A stretch of 64,000 nucleotides of DNA from Singulisphaera sp. GP187 (GTDB taxonomy: Bacteria > Planctomycetota > GCA-002687715), in contig CAMDTN010000006.1 of the NCBI GenBank assembly GCA_945907755.1, forward strand, positions 1 to 64,000, given 5' to 3'. The notes beneath the pieces were generated by a model that was not told where the DNA came from, made no database searches, and saw only the letters and a program-made list of their open reading frames with translations. Position 1 is the stretch's first letter. Every line of letters begins with the position of its first letter. Positions 53,641-61,585 of this stretch are shown here, in pieces. The translations under genes were made by a program, and so were the position numbers.

Positions 53641-54932
53641 GACTTCTTCCCGTCGATCACGCTTGTGCCAAACACCATTTTCTGCGGGGCCGCGCCATCG
53701 AGACTGAGCTTCGAGGTGCGCAATTGCAGCAGCGCAAGGCGCCCGGGCTCGACACTGCCGCAGCGTCCGCCCAACCCAATCGCTTCAGCGGCACCGAGCG
53801 TGAGCGCGCGCAGGGCCGCAGCCTCACTGAGCCCTTCGGCTACATGCAGCGCCGCGATGAGCGGTGCAGAATCGCTGCGATACCCGCGAGCACCGGCAGA
53901 CATGAAAGCGATGCGCACCCCTGCCGCATCCAGCTTGGCCGCAAGATCATTACGACGGCGCGGCGCCAGCAACGGCGACACCCACAAGGGTTGCGCTGGG
54001 CCCAAGACCACCACGGCCTTCGCTGTCGCCAGCTTGTCCGCGACTTCATCGGCCTCGCCACCGCCGAGCAGTACCAAACGCAATCCCTGCTTGGTGGCCA
54101 ATTCCAATGCTGCTTCGATGTCTTCACGCCAATGCGCTTCGATGCGCAACGGGGCCTTGTGATCCAGCGTGCGCAACACTGTCTCGTGCAACTCTTCGAT
54201 CCGCGGCTTCTGCGGAGGCAGCGATTTCTTGTCGGTTTTCTCGGGCTTGTCGGGCTTGTCAGCCTTGGCCTGCTTGGCCTCAGCCTCCTTCATATCCTTC
54301 GCGTGCTTCTCGACATCCTTCGTGTGCTTTTCGAAACTGGTGCGGTAACGCCGCGCAGCGCTTAACGCCTCGCCCACGGCAGCCACTTCGCCCGAACGCC
54401 CCATGCGTCCAGCAATGCCTTGGGCACGAGTGCCGATGGCAAAACTCAAACCGGCCAAGCGTTCGAGCACTGTGACATTCGCACCTTTCGGATCTGTGCT
54501 CGCGACGCACCCGACCAACCCGCGGGAGGCGTCTTGCAGGGCGATGTCCACATAAACCAAACCGATGCCAGCGCGGGCCAGCCGTTCGCGTGGCAGTGAG
54601 TCGTGGCCCTCAAACATGTCTGCGGCCATATCGCCAGCGCCGCCACGGAACGCCGAATCATCGAGTAGGCCCAAATTGGCGGCATCCACAAAGGCAGGCG
54701 AGATCACCAACCCGGTGGCATCCCACAGCGTGGCACCTTCGGCCTTCAGCCCTTCGCCCACGGCCTCAATGCGCTCGCCAACGATGAGCACATCCGCCTT
54801 GCGGGGAGCGCTATCCGCAGAGGTCTGCACCTGACCGCCCACAAGCAGAAGTCGTTGCTCTGGCGCAGATTGCGCCGACGCCATGCCGCGCACGAAAACG
54901 AGCAAGAGCAGTGGCAACAGGAGTATTCGCAT
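53637..54932 (-). CDS. Secreted amidohydrolase-like protein 1 of the array (first gene, degenerate)
   Basis: 431 residues. Signal peptide MRILLLPLLLLVFVRGMASA. LLLVGGQVQTSADSAPRKAD and GSVEPGRLALLQLRTSKL are the sandwich halves, the latter without the usual KDAD. ISPAFVDAANLG has neither His of HxH. A charged Lys-rich coiled segment (~199-243, KHAKDMKEAEAKQAK then DKPDKPEKTDKK) interrupts the barrel. As first gene of the operon its promoter should lie in 54933-55115, the gap shared with the divergent sigma gene; I saw no convincing -35/-10 pair for it. Confidence 0.78.
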   Translation of the reverse strand: MRILLLPLLLLVFVRGMASAQSAPEQRLLLVGGQVQTSADSAPRKADVLIVGERIEAVGEGLKAEGATLWDATGLVISPAFVDAANLGLLDDSAFRGGAGDMAADMFEGHDSLPRERLARAGIGLVYVDIALQDASRGLVGCVASTDPKGANVTVLERLAGLSFAIGTRAQGIAGRMGRSGEVAAVGEALSAARRYRTSFEKHTKDVEKHAKDMKEAEAKQAKADKPDKPEKTDKKSLPPQKPRIEELHETVLRTLDHKAPLRIEAHWREDIEAALELATKQGLRLVLLGGGEADEVADKLATAKAVVVLGPAQPLWVSPLLAPRRRNDLAAKLDAAGVRIAFMSAGARGYRSDSAPLIAALHVAEGLSEAAALRALTLGAAEAIGLGGRCGSVEPGRLALLQLRTSKLSLDGAAPQKMVFGTSVIDGKKS

Positions 54933-55115
54933 GCATTGGGCTCCGCGGGAGAACGGACGCACAGTATACGGGGCGCGCCGCGCACTGTGGCTTGTGCGCT
55001 GCGGCAGGCGCCCCGCGCCTCTGCCCCGTGCTCTGCAACACCGATTCGGAATAGAATCATCCACCCTTCGGTTCAATCTGCTGGCTCGAACGCAGCCCCA
55101 GCATCCTTGGCCACC

Positions 55116-55721
55116 ATGAATAAAACCAGCGACATCAACTCGTTCGAGCGCGCGCGCTTCCTGCTGCTGCTGGACCCTGTGCTGCCCGGTTTGTGGCGCA
55201 CGGCCTTACGCCTTGTGCGTGAACGGCACGGCGCAGAGGACTTGCTGCAAGCCGCCACGCTGAAGGCCCTGCGCTTCTTCGATTCCTACGCCGAAGGCAC
55301 CAATTTCAAAGCGTGGATGTACCGCGTTCTGTACACCACGCACATCAACCAACGGCGTGACCGCGAACCCGACGCGCTGCAGTTGATCGAAAGCATGGAC
55401 CGCGACCGTAGCGGCGCCGGCCTCCTGCGCGAACTGGAGCGACCCACCCATGCCGAGCGCGCGGCCGCCGTGCTGGACGCGGTGGACGACCAGATCCGCG
55501 GCGCCGTGGATCGATTACCAGAGCACTTGCGCATCGTGTTCTTGCTCAGCGCCATCGAAGGCCTGAAGTACCGCGAAATCGCCACAGTCTTGGAATGCCC
55601 CATCGGCACCGTCATGTCGCGACTGTTCCGCGCACGCGAGGAGTTGCAAGACCAATTAGCAGCGCACGCCCGTGACATCGGCTGGCCAGTGCCAGCACGC
55701 GAAGACGAGGTGGCCGAATGA
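55116..55721 (+). CDS. ECF-family RNA polymerase sigma factor
   Basis: 201 residues. Region 2 contains RTALRLVRERHGAEDLLQAA and FKAWMYRVLYTTHINQRR; region 4 contains LPEHLRIVFLLSAIEGLKYREIA and CPIGTVMSRLFRAREEL, the helix-turn-helix for -35 recognition. It overlaps the start of the anti-sigma gene (ATGA). It is divergent from the eight-gene amidohydrolase array and is a candidate regulator of it. TAGAAT at ~55054 could be a -10 for this gene, without a clear -35. Confidence 0.92.
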   Translation: MNKTSDINSFERARFLLLLDPVLPGLWRTALRLVRERHGAEDLLQAATLKALRFFDSYAEGTNFKAWMYRVLYTTHINQRRDREPDALQLIESMDRDRSGAGLLRELERPTHAERAAAVLDAVDDQIRGAVDRLPEHLRIVFLLSAIEGLKYREIATVLECPIGTVMSRLFRAREELQDQLAAHARDIGWPVPAREDEVAE

Positions 55722-56518
55722 AATGCGTTGAAGTGCGCACACGCATGCCCTTGCTGCTCAGCGACGAAATGGAAGCAGCTCATGTGGTCGCAATGTTGCA
55801 GCACCTGAACATGTGCGCGCAGTGCAGCGAGCACGCACGCAACGAAGAGCGCATTCGTGCACGGCTGGTGGCGGCGCTGGGCAGCGAAGCCCTACCCGCC
55901 AGTGTGCAAGCGGGGTTGACTGCGCTGCTGGCTGCGCCGGCCACGCGCGTGCAGCGTTGGTGGCCATGGGCCGGAGCCGCAGCGGCCATTTTGCTGTGCT
56001 GCCTGCCGTTCTTCGAACAACAACCCAGGCCTGCGAGCGATCCGCAAATTCCAGAGACCCCGACAGTCGGCACCACTTTTTGGGGCCCCGACGGCGTGCA
56101 GCAGAGCGAACGCACACCGCTGGTCGACCTCGCGCGGCTTGAGAATCTGGCCACCACCGAGCGCACCCTTGATGGGGCTGCACTCGCCGTGTTCTACGCC
56201 GGCCTCACAGACATCGAACGCCCGCAAGGTTGGTACCGGCTGTTCACGCCCGCCGCACAACGCAACAGCCCCGTCACTGAAGCACGCGTGCCTGCTGATC
56301 GTTCGCGCATCTTCACACTGACTCTGGGCACTGCCATGGAACTGGGCCTTGATGTTGCGACGGATGGCGTCCTTGGTGGCGCGCGCGTGTTAGGCGACAC
56401 CGCGGCCCAAGTCGTGGTCATCCGCGACGGCGACCAATGTCATGTGCTGGTGACTTCAGGCCGCCTGCGTTCGCTGGCCTTCATGCTGCATCTGGCGGCG
56501 CGGTCTTCGTCGAACTGA
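55718..56518 (+). CDS. Membrane anti-sigma factor with zinc-finger (ZAS-like) domain
   Basis: 266 residues. The N-terminal cytoplasmic part has HLNMCAQC (HxxxCxxC), the zinc motif of ZAS anti-sigma domains. One membrane helix follows at ~82-98 (WPWAGAAAAILLCCLPFF), then a ~165-residue exterior domain of unknown fold (FYAGLTDIERPQGWYRLF). It pairs with the preceding ECF sigma factor and presumably senses an envelope signal. Its 3' end overlaps the convergent methyltransferase gene by 38 bases. Confidence 0.85.
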   Translation: MKCVEVRTRMPLLLSDEMEAAHVVAMLQHLNMCAQCSEHARNEERIRARLVAALGSEALPASVQAGLTALLAAPATRVQRWWPWAGAAAAILLCCLPFFEQQPRPASDPQIPETPTVGTTFWGPDGVQQSERTPLVDLARLENLATTERTLDGAALAVFYAGLTDIERPQGWYRLFTPAAQRNSPVTEARVPADRSRIFTLTLGTAMELGLDVATDGVLGGARVLGDTAAQVVVIRDGDQCHVLVTSGRLRSLAFMLHLAARSSSN

Positions 56519-57188
56519 AGATCAAGTCCCGTGCGAATAATGAAGGCCAGAGTTTGGCCAATGCACCAAAGACCGAGCGCGCCACAGGGGCGCGACACAC
56601 GGCGGGCCACAGGCCTTTAACCCACAGCGCTGCGTAGCCGCTGGTGTGGCGCACTCGCAAGCCTTGCGCCCGCAACATGCGCTGCAATTCAGGGCGTGCG
56701 AAAAAGCGCAGATGGCAACGGTCTGTCGCTGCGCCTTCGATTTCGGGCATGCGGCCGCACAACAAGTGCAAGCGGTGACGCCAGTGCGCGATGTTTGGAA
56801 TCAAGAGCAAGAAAGTGCCGCCCTGAGCCAACACACGCACCCCTTCGCTGAGCACGCGTTGATGGTGGTAGCGGTGCTCCATGCCGGAATCGCTGATGAC
56901 GCAGTTGAAGTGCGCGTCCGGGAATGGCAGCGGTTCCGCGTCGGTGTCGCAAGCGACTGCGTGCAGACTCTTGAGCTGCGCGCGGCGCGTGGCCAGCACA
57001 GACACTTCCGTCATGCACACCTCATGGCCCGCTGCACGCAAGCGTTCGGCCAACATGCCGGGACCACCGTCGATGACCAACACCTTCGATCGGGGTGGAA
57101 CCAAGGCCAGCAACATCCCGAGGCGTTCTTGGTCGACGCGATCGTCTTTTGCCGCCCAGTAACGATCGGCTTCTTGCGCCAAGTCCAT
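56481..57188 (-). CDS. SAM-dependent methyltransferase (class I)
   Basis: 235 residues. The Rossmann core reads SKVLVIDGGPGMLAERLRAAGH (split: VLVIDGGPGMLAERL), an acidic strand end at VACDTDAEPLPFPDAHFNCV and the post-core ISDSGMEHRYHHQRVLSEGVR. The C-terminal part is hydrophobic/basic and may contact the membrane. Start is fixed by the TGATG overlap with the acyltransferase gene. Substrate unknown; the cluster context suggests a glycan or small-molecule methylation. Confidence 0.82.
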   Translation of the reverse strand: MDLAQEADRYWAAKDDRVDQERLGMLLALVPPRSKVLVIDGGPGMLAERLRAAGHEVCMTEVSVLATRRAQLKSLHAVACDTDAEPLPFPDAHFNCVISDSGMEHRYHHQRVLSEGVRVLAQGGTFLLLIPNIAHWRHRLHLLCGRMPEIEGAATDRCHLRFFARPELQRMLRAQGLRVRHTSGYAALWVKGLWPAVCRAPVARSVFGALAKLWPSLFARDLIFSSTKTAPPDAA

Positions 57189-57868
57189 CAGCCACGCCTC
57201 GTTCCACGCTGGCGCAGCACGCGCGCTGGCACGCCAGCGGCCACAGCACCAGCGGGAATGTCGCGTGTGACCACGGCACCCGCGCCGATGACGGCACCTT
57301 TGCCGATGGTGACACCATCCAGCACCACAACGCCAGTGCCCAACCACACATCGTCTTCGAGACAGATGCCACCACGGCGGCGCAGCGGCTGGCCAATAAT
57401 GGGTGCACTTGGGTCATCGAAACCGTGATCGTAGGGATACAGAGCGCAGCGTGGCGCTAACTGCACGCGCGCACCGATGCGCACTGGTGCCAGTGCTGTG
57501 ATGATCGTGTCGGCCTGCAAATGCGTGTCGGCACCAATGCTCAGCGAGCCGCCTTCGGCGATGTGCACGATGCTGCCGCGCCAAACGCTGACACCATCGC
57601 CAACGATCAAGCGCGAGGCCTCGTCGGGCATCCACAGCACGCAATCATCATCGATGAACACATTGCGCCCGAACTGTGCTTGGCCTCGCAAGCGCACTTC
57701 TGCGCGTGGCGAAATCCATGGACGGCTCGTCAGCCCTGCGAGGAAGCGGCGTTCTTTGTGCACCCCAGCAAGGCAACGCGCTATGTGCAACAAAGGCGTG
57801 CGCAGCAGCGGCACACGCGCCGCGTGCAGCAACAGGGCGCAAGAAACTTTTTTCAGCGTGGACGCCAT
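57188..57868 (-). CDS. Hexapeptide-repeat (left-handed beta-helix) acyltransferase
   Basis: 226 residues. Hexapeptide repeats run from ~55 to ~215 (GRNVFIDDDCVLW, IGADTHLQADTII, IGARVQLAPRCAL), then the catalytic-region YPYDHGFDD and the C-terminal EDDVWLGTGVVVLDGVTIG and IPAGAVAAGVPARVL, typical of WbbJ/maltose O-acetyltransferase relatives. The acceptor is probably a sugar. Coupled to the methyltransferase below and the radical SAM gene above by one-base overlaps. Confidence 0.88.
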   Translation of the reverse strand: MASTLKKVSCALLLHAARVPLLRTPLLHIARCLAGVHKERRFLAGLTSRPWISPRAEVRLRGQAQFGRNVFIDDDCVLWMPDEASRLIVGDGVSVWRGSIVHIAEGGSLSIGADTHLQADTIITALAPVRIGARVQLAPRCALYPYDHGFDDPSAPIIGQPLRRRGGICLEDDVWLGTGVVVLDGVTIGKGAVIGAGAVVTRDIPAGAVAAGVPARVLRQRGTRRG

Positions 57869-58956
57869 TAGCCGCGCGCCATCATAAGCGCCGCCGGATC
57901 GATGAAGGTCTTCACCACCACCTGATGACGATCACCAAGCGCTGCGCGCGCTTCCGCCTCGCCACGCGTTGTCGCGCCCGGCAGGTTTTGAAGCAAATAG
58001 CAGCGCACAGGAACACCGGCTGCGTCTAAGTGCGCCAGTGCTTGACGCACCCTTTCGCGGTAGTCCGCCGCGTTGCAGCCTGGCAGCAAGCGGCGTTGCG
58101 TTTCCAACACCTGCGGTTCCAGCGTGTCGATGCCCAGTTTCAGTTCCACGCACCCCGCATGTCGCAGCGCTTCTGCCAAGGGCGCCGTCACACATTCGGG
58201 CCTTGTTTCGACTTCGATGGGCGCACGCTGCGGCGACGCGGCTAGGAGCGACAGCAACAACAGGGCATCGGTTGTGTCGGAACCGAAGAGCGGATCGCGG
58301 AACACGACGCGACGCGGTTTGTGCAGAGCCACCAAGGCAGCGCATTCACGCGCCGTACGCTCTGGGCTGCGGCGCAGCAGCCGCCGTCCGGTGGCGATTG
58401 TGTAGGGGCACCAAACGCACTCATGCGTGCAACCGCGATGGTGCTGCAGCGGCAACCACTCCTTTTCCCCTAGGGACAGCCCCGACCAATCAGCGTCGGG
58501 AGTTTCGTCTGGTTCGGATGGGCTACAGCCTGCAAGTGTTGCTGCGGCGGCGTGTCCATCCACAGCGTCCAACAAACGCGCATGGGGCAGCGCTGCCGTG
58601 ATTTGTGCCGAGCGTGCAGCAAGCGCAGTTCCAAGCAGGACTAATTGCGCATCTGGCAGATGGCGCTGCAATGCAACGGCCACGCCGAGGTCATGCTCCA
58701 ACGACGCGAGCGCCACCCGCATCACAAGAACATGTGCGCCCTGCGGCACAGGCTTGCTCGGTTGCAGCGTTTGATCCAGCGCGCGCACGCTGGCGCCGAA
58801 GGATTTCAGCGACGCTTGCATTTCCGCAAGCAACAGTGCGGGGTAAACAAAGCCGATTTCAGAAACCACCAGCCCAAGCCCACCCATGCCCTCGCGGTTG
58901 ACACGGCAGCCACGCGGGCTTGGTGGATTTAGCAGCAGCACTTCCATGCTGCGCAT
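57868..58956 (-). CDS. Radical SAM protein with B12-binding-like N-terminus
   Basis: 362 residues. N-terminal ~1-150 looks like a cobalamin-binding Rossmann domain (VLLLNPPSPRG at the start, VVSEIGFVYPALLLAEMQASL), but the DxHxxG motif is not evident. The radical SAM cluster motif is Cys176, Cys180, Cys183 (GCTHECVWCPY), followed by RVVFRDPLFGSD and KLGIDTLEPQVLE. Function unknown. Met4 (58947) is an alternative start. Six bases separate it from the next radical SAM gene upstream. Confidence 0.85.
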   Translation of the reverse strand: MRSMEVLLLNPPSPRGCRVNREGMGGLGLVVSEIGFVYPALLLAEMQASLKSFGASVRALDQTLQPSKPVPQGAHVLVMRVALASLEHDLGVAVALQRHLPDAQLVLLGTALAARSAQITAALPHARLLDAVDGHAAAATLAGCSPSEPDETPDADWSGLSLGEKEWLPLQHHRGCTHECVWCPYTIATGRRLLRRSPERTARECAALVALHKPRRVVFRDPLFGSDTTDALLLLSLLAASPQRAPIEVETRPECVTAPLAEALRHAGCVELKLGIDTLEPQVLETQRRLLPGCNAADYRERVRQALAHLDAAGVPVRCYLLQNLPGATTRGEAEARAALGDRHQVVVKTFIDPAALMMARG

Positions 58957-58962
58957 GACCGC

Positions 58963-60000
58963 TCAGCGATCCCCAGGTGCGTTGCCGTGAGATTGGAATG
59001 GCCCAGGTTTCCACCAAGACCACTCGGTGCACGCGCGGCACGGCGCCACATCAGACAGCTCGTTGCGCAAATGCTTGGCACGCAGTTCTTGCATGCGCGC
59101 ACCATTCCACACAGCCATCACAGAACCGGCCTCGAACACATTCCCCAGTGGATACTTGGCGCCGAAATCGCGGTCGCAACAAGTCATAGTGCCATCGACA
59201 TAGACATGCGCGTGGTACCAGAGCAGTGGGCAGTGGTAGCGGCCCTGCATGCTCACTTTGGCTGCATCAGGATCTTTCAGGCGGTTGATTTCTTTCACCT
59301 GATTGCCCCAGCTATCGAAAGCCTTCACATTCACGCGGTCCACGCCGGGGCGTGACCAATGGCTGCGGAATCTCTCTGCTTGCTCGCGCGTGGGGGCCAT
59401 CTCGATCAACTGCACATGCGTGCGCGGGGGCGCCACGCTGCCACCGCACTGTTGCTTCAAGGTGATAAAGCGCTCAATGTTGGCCACAGTGGTGACGAAG
59501 TCGGCTTTGCGGCGAATCGCTTCGTAGGTAGCCGCATCCATGCCGTCGAGGCACAGGTAGATTTCTGACAATCCAGAGGCCAAGATCGCGCGCGCTTGGG
59601 TTTCGTCCAGCAAGGTGGCGTTGGTGGAAATCGAAACTTCCAGCCCCGCTTCGCGTGCGTAGCGAATCATGGGCACCAAGCGCGGGTGCAGCAGCGGCTC
59701 GCCCCAAATGTGCAACGTCGTGGTGCGCACATGCGGTGCCATCTCCTTCACGATGCGCTTGAAATACTCCTCGTCCATGAAGCCCTTGGGGCGCTCCAGC
59801 ACATGCAGGCCCGTGGGGCACATGATGCAATCCAGATTGCACGCGTTGGTGATCTCGATGTAGAGACGGTCCGGCCACGCCCCGGTCAAGTCCGTCTTGC
59901 CCGCAGACCAACGCCGCCACAGTCGCGGAAGATTGAGGGTGGTGCGAATGCGTTTGCGGAGGCGGGCTAATGGCCCTGGTAAACGGGGTGGCGCTTGCAT
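58963..60000 (-). CDS. Radical SAM protein with SPASM-like C-terminus
   Basis: 345 residues. The [4Fe-4S]-SAM site is Cys54, Cys58 and Cys61 (NACNLDCIMCPTG). LHIWGEPLLHPRLVPMI is the GGE-like motif and ISTNATLL follows. The C-terminal domain has extra Cys residues (HCPLLWYHAHVYVDGTMTCC, then CRACTEWSWW), as in SPASM/twitch proteins that hold auxiliary clusters and often modify peptides or sugars. The basic N-terminus (RLRKRIRTTLNLPRLWRR) is unusual. Confidence 0.88.
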   Translation of the reverse strand: MQAPPRLPGPLARLRKRIRTTLNLPRLWRRWSAGKTDLTGAWPDRLYIEITNACNLDCIMCPTGLHVLERPKGFMDEEYFKRIVKEMAPHVRTTTLHIWGEPLLHPRLVPMIRYAREAGLEVSISTNATLLDETQARAILASGLSEIYLCLDGMDAATYEAIRRKADFVTTVANIERFITLKQQCGGSVAPPRTHVQLIEMAPTREQAERFRSHWSRPGVDRVNVKAFDSWGNQVKEINRLKDPDAAKVSMQGRYHCPLLWYHAHVYVDGTMTCCDRDFGAKYPLGNVFEAGSVMAVWNGARMQELRAKHLRNELSDVAPCRACTEWSWWKPGPFQSHGNAPGDR

Positions 60001-60009
60001 GAGGATTGT

Positions 60010-61503
60010 TTAGCGCCGCGCCGCGGGAGCAACAGGGGTGTTGCCGCTCAACGGTGTTTGGCGTCGCAACCAATTCTTGCCGCAGTTGCGCAGCGGGCCA
60101 ACGCCCAAGCGCTTCACCCACTTGTGCTGAATGAGGCGGAAGAACCAGCGCTTCACTGGTGTGGCCAACTCGGCTTCGATCATGCGCGCGCGATGCCCAC
60201 GGGTGCGGAAAGCATATTCGGCTTCGTCCATCAACTCGATCAAGCGCTTCGTAGGCAAGAGCGAGAGGTTGAACATGGGCTCGCTGACGGTGCGCGTGCC
60301 ATAGTAGTAACTGGCGCGGCGGAATAGATCCTTGCGCGGGATGCCGTCGAAGCGGTGCTTGATGTCGTTCCACAAACCGGTTCCGGGGAACGGCGTGGTC
60401 AGCGAGAACATCGCTTCGTGCAAGGGTAGCTCGCAGGCGAGACTAATGGTGCGCTGCACCGATTCTTCGGTGTCGCCGGGCAAGCCAATCATGAAGTAGC
60501 CCTTGGCCATCATTCCGGATTCGTCGCACCACTTCACCGCGTTACGCACTTCATCGAGGGTGGCTTCCTTGTCCACACGGACCATCACTTCAGGGTCGCC
60601 GGTTTCGATGCCGTAGTGGACTTTGGAACAGCCCGCTGCGGCCATCGCTTGATAGTGCTCGCGCTGCAAGCGATCGACGCGGGCAAGACACTGCCAGCGA
60701 TAATTCGCCTTGTGCTTGATCATCGCTTCTGTGAACTCCAGCAGGCTGTTCACATTCACCACGAAAAGATCGTCGACGAAATAGAAGTGCGTGATGCCGT
60801 AGCGCGCGTTGATCGCGTCCATCTCCGCGATGATGCGCTCGTTCGGAGTAGTGATGTAGCGGCGGCCGAACAGACCCTTGAAACAGTAGGTGCAGGCGTA
60901 GGGACACCCGCGGCTGGTCATCATCGTGGTCATGGGTTCGCCGTCCCACGCCCGCAACGGATAACGCTCAATCTGCATCAGCTCGCGGTCGGGCAGCGGC
61001 AGCTTGCCCAAGTCGCGCGTCAGCTCACGGTCGTGGTTGCGCACGGGGCCATCTGGTCCGCGCCATGCAAGCCCTTCAATGGCAGAAAACTCTGTGGCGC
61101 CGCGGTCCAGCGCGTCCAAGAGATCGCCGCAAGTGAATTCGCCTTCACCAAAGATCACGAAGTCTGCAGTAGCTTCATCCTGTAGTGTCTCGGCCGGAAA
61201 GATGGTCACATGCGGGCCGCCCATCAGCACCGGCGTGTTGGGGGCACTGCGCTTGAAGGCCTGCGCCAATTCACAACACACATGGTACAGGTGCGTCCAA
61301 GTGGTGATCCCGATGATGCTCGGTTTGGTTGCCAGCACCGCCTCCACGATTTCATTCACCGTTGCGCCGGGGAACAAACCGAAGTCGTGGACACTTACTG
61401 TGTGGCCTCGTTCCTTTACCGCGGCGGCAACATACCCAAGCCCTAGGGGCGGGTACGCGTTCACCATGACATCCCAAGGAGGAGCAACTAAAGCTAAGCG
61501 CAT
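60010..61503 (-). CDS. B12-binding-domain radical SAM protein
   Basis: 497 residues. N-terminal cobalamin-binding-type domain (ALVAPPWDVMVNAYPPLGLGY, IIGITTWTHLYHVCCELA, LMGGPHVTIFPAETL). Radical SAM Cys200, Cys204 and Cys207 (SRGCPYACTYCFKGLFG), then FYFVDDLFVVN and YGIETGDPEVM. The C-terminal tail is basic. This is the architecture of hopanoid/bacteriochlorophyll/antibiotic methylases and cyclases. The start at 61503 gives the family N-terminus; an upstream in-frame Met at 61551 adds 16 unrelated residues. Confidence 0.9.
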   Translation of the reverse strand: MRLALVAPPWDVMVNAYPPLGLGYVAAAVKERGHTVSVHDFGLFPGATVNEIVEAVLATKPSIIGITTWTHLYHVCCELAQAFKRSAPNTPVLMGGPHVTIFPAETLQDEATADFVIFGEGEFTCGDLLDALDRGATEFSAIEGLAWRGPDGPVRNHDRELTRDLGKLPLPDRELMQIERYPLRAWDGEPMTTMMTSRGCPYACTYCFKGLFGRRYITTPNERIIAEMDAINARYGITHFYFVDDLFVVNVNSLLEFTEAMIKHKANYRWQCLARVDRLQREHYQAMAAAGCSKVHYGIETGDPEVMVRVDKEATLDEVRNAVKWCDESGMMAKGYFMIGLPGDTEESVQRTISLACELPLHEAMFSLTTPFPGTGLWNDIKHRFDGIPRKDLFRRASYYYGTRTVSEPMFNLSLLPTKRLIELMDEAEYAFRTRGHRARMIEAELATPVKRWFFRLIQHKWVKRLGVGPLRNCGKNWLRRQTPLSGNTPVAPAARR

Positions 61504-61585
61504 ATTCGTTCCAAGTTCCGTGAGGTCAATGGCATGAGTTGCTGCGCCCATGCCCTGCCCGCGTGTTCGGAGTATAGTCCAAAGC

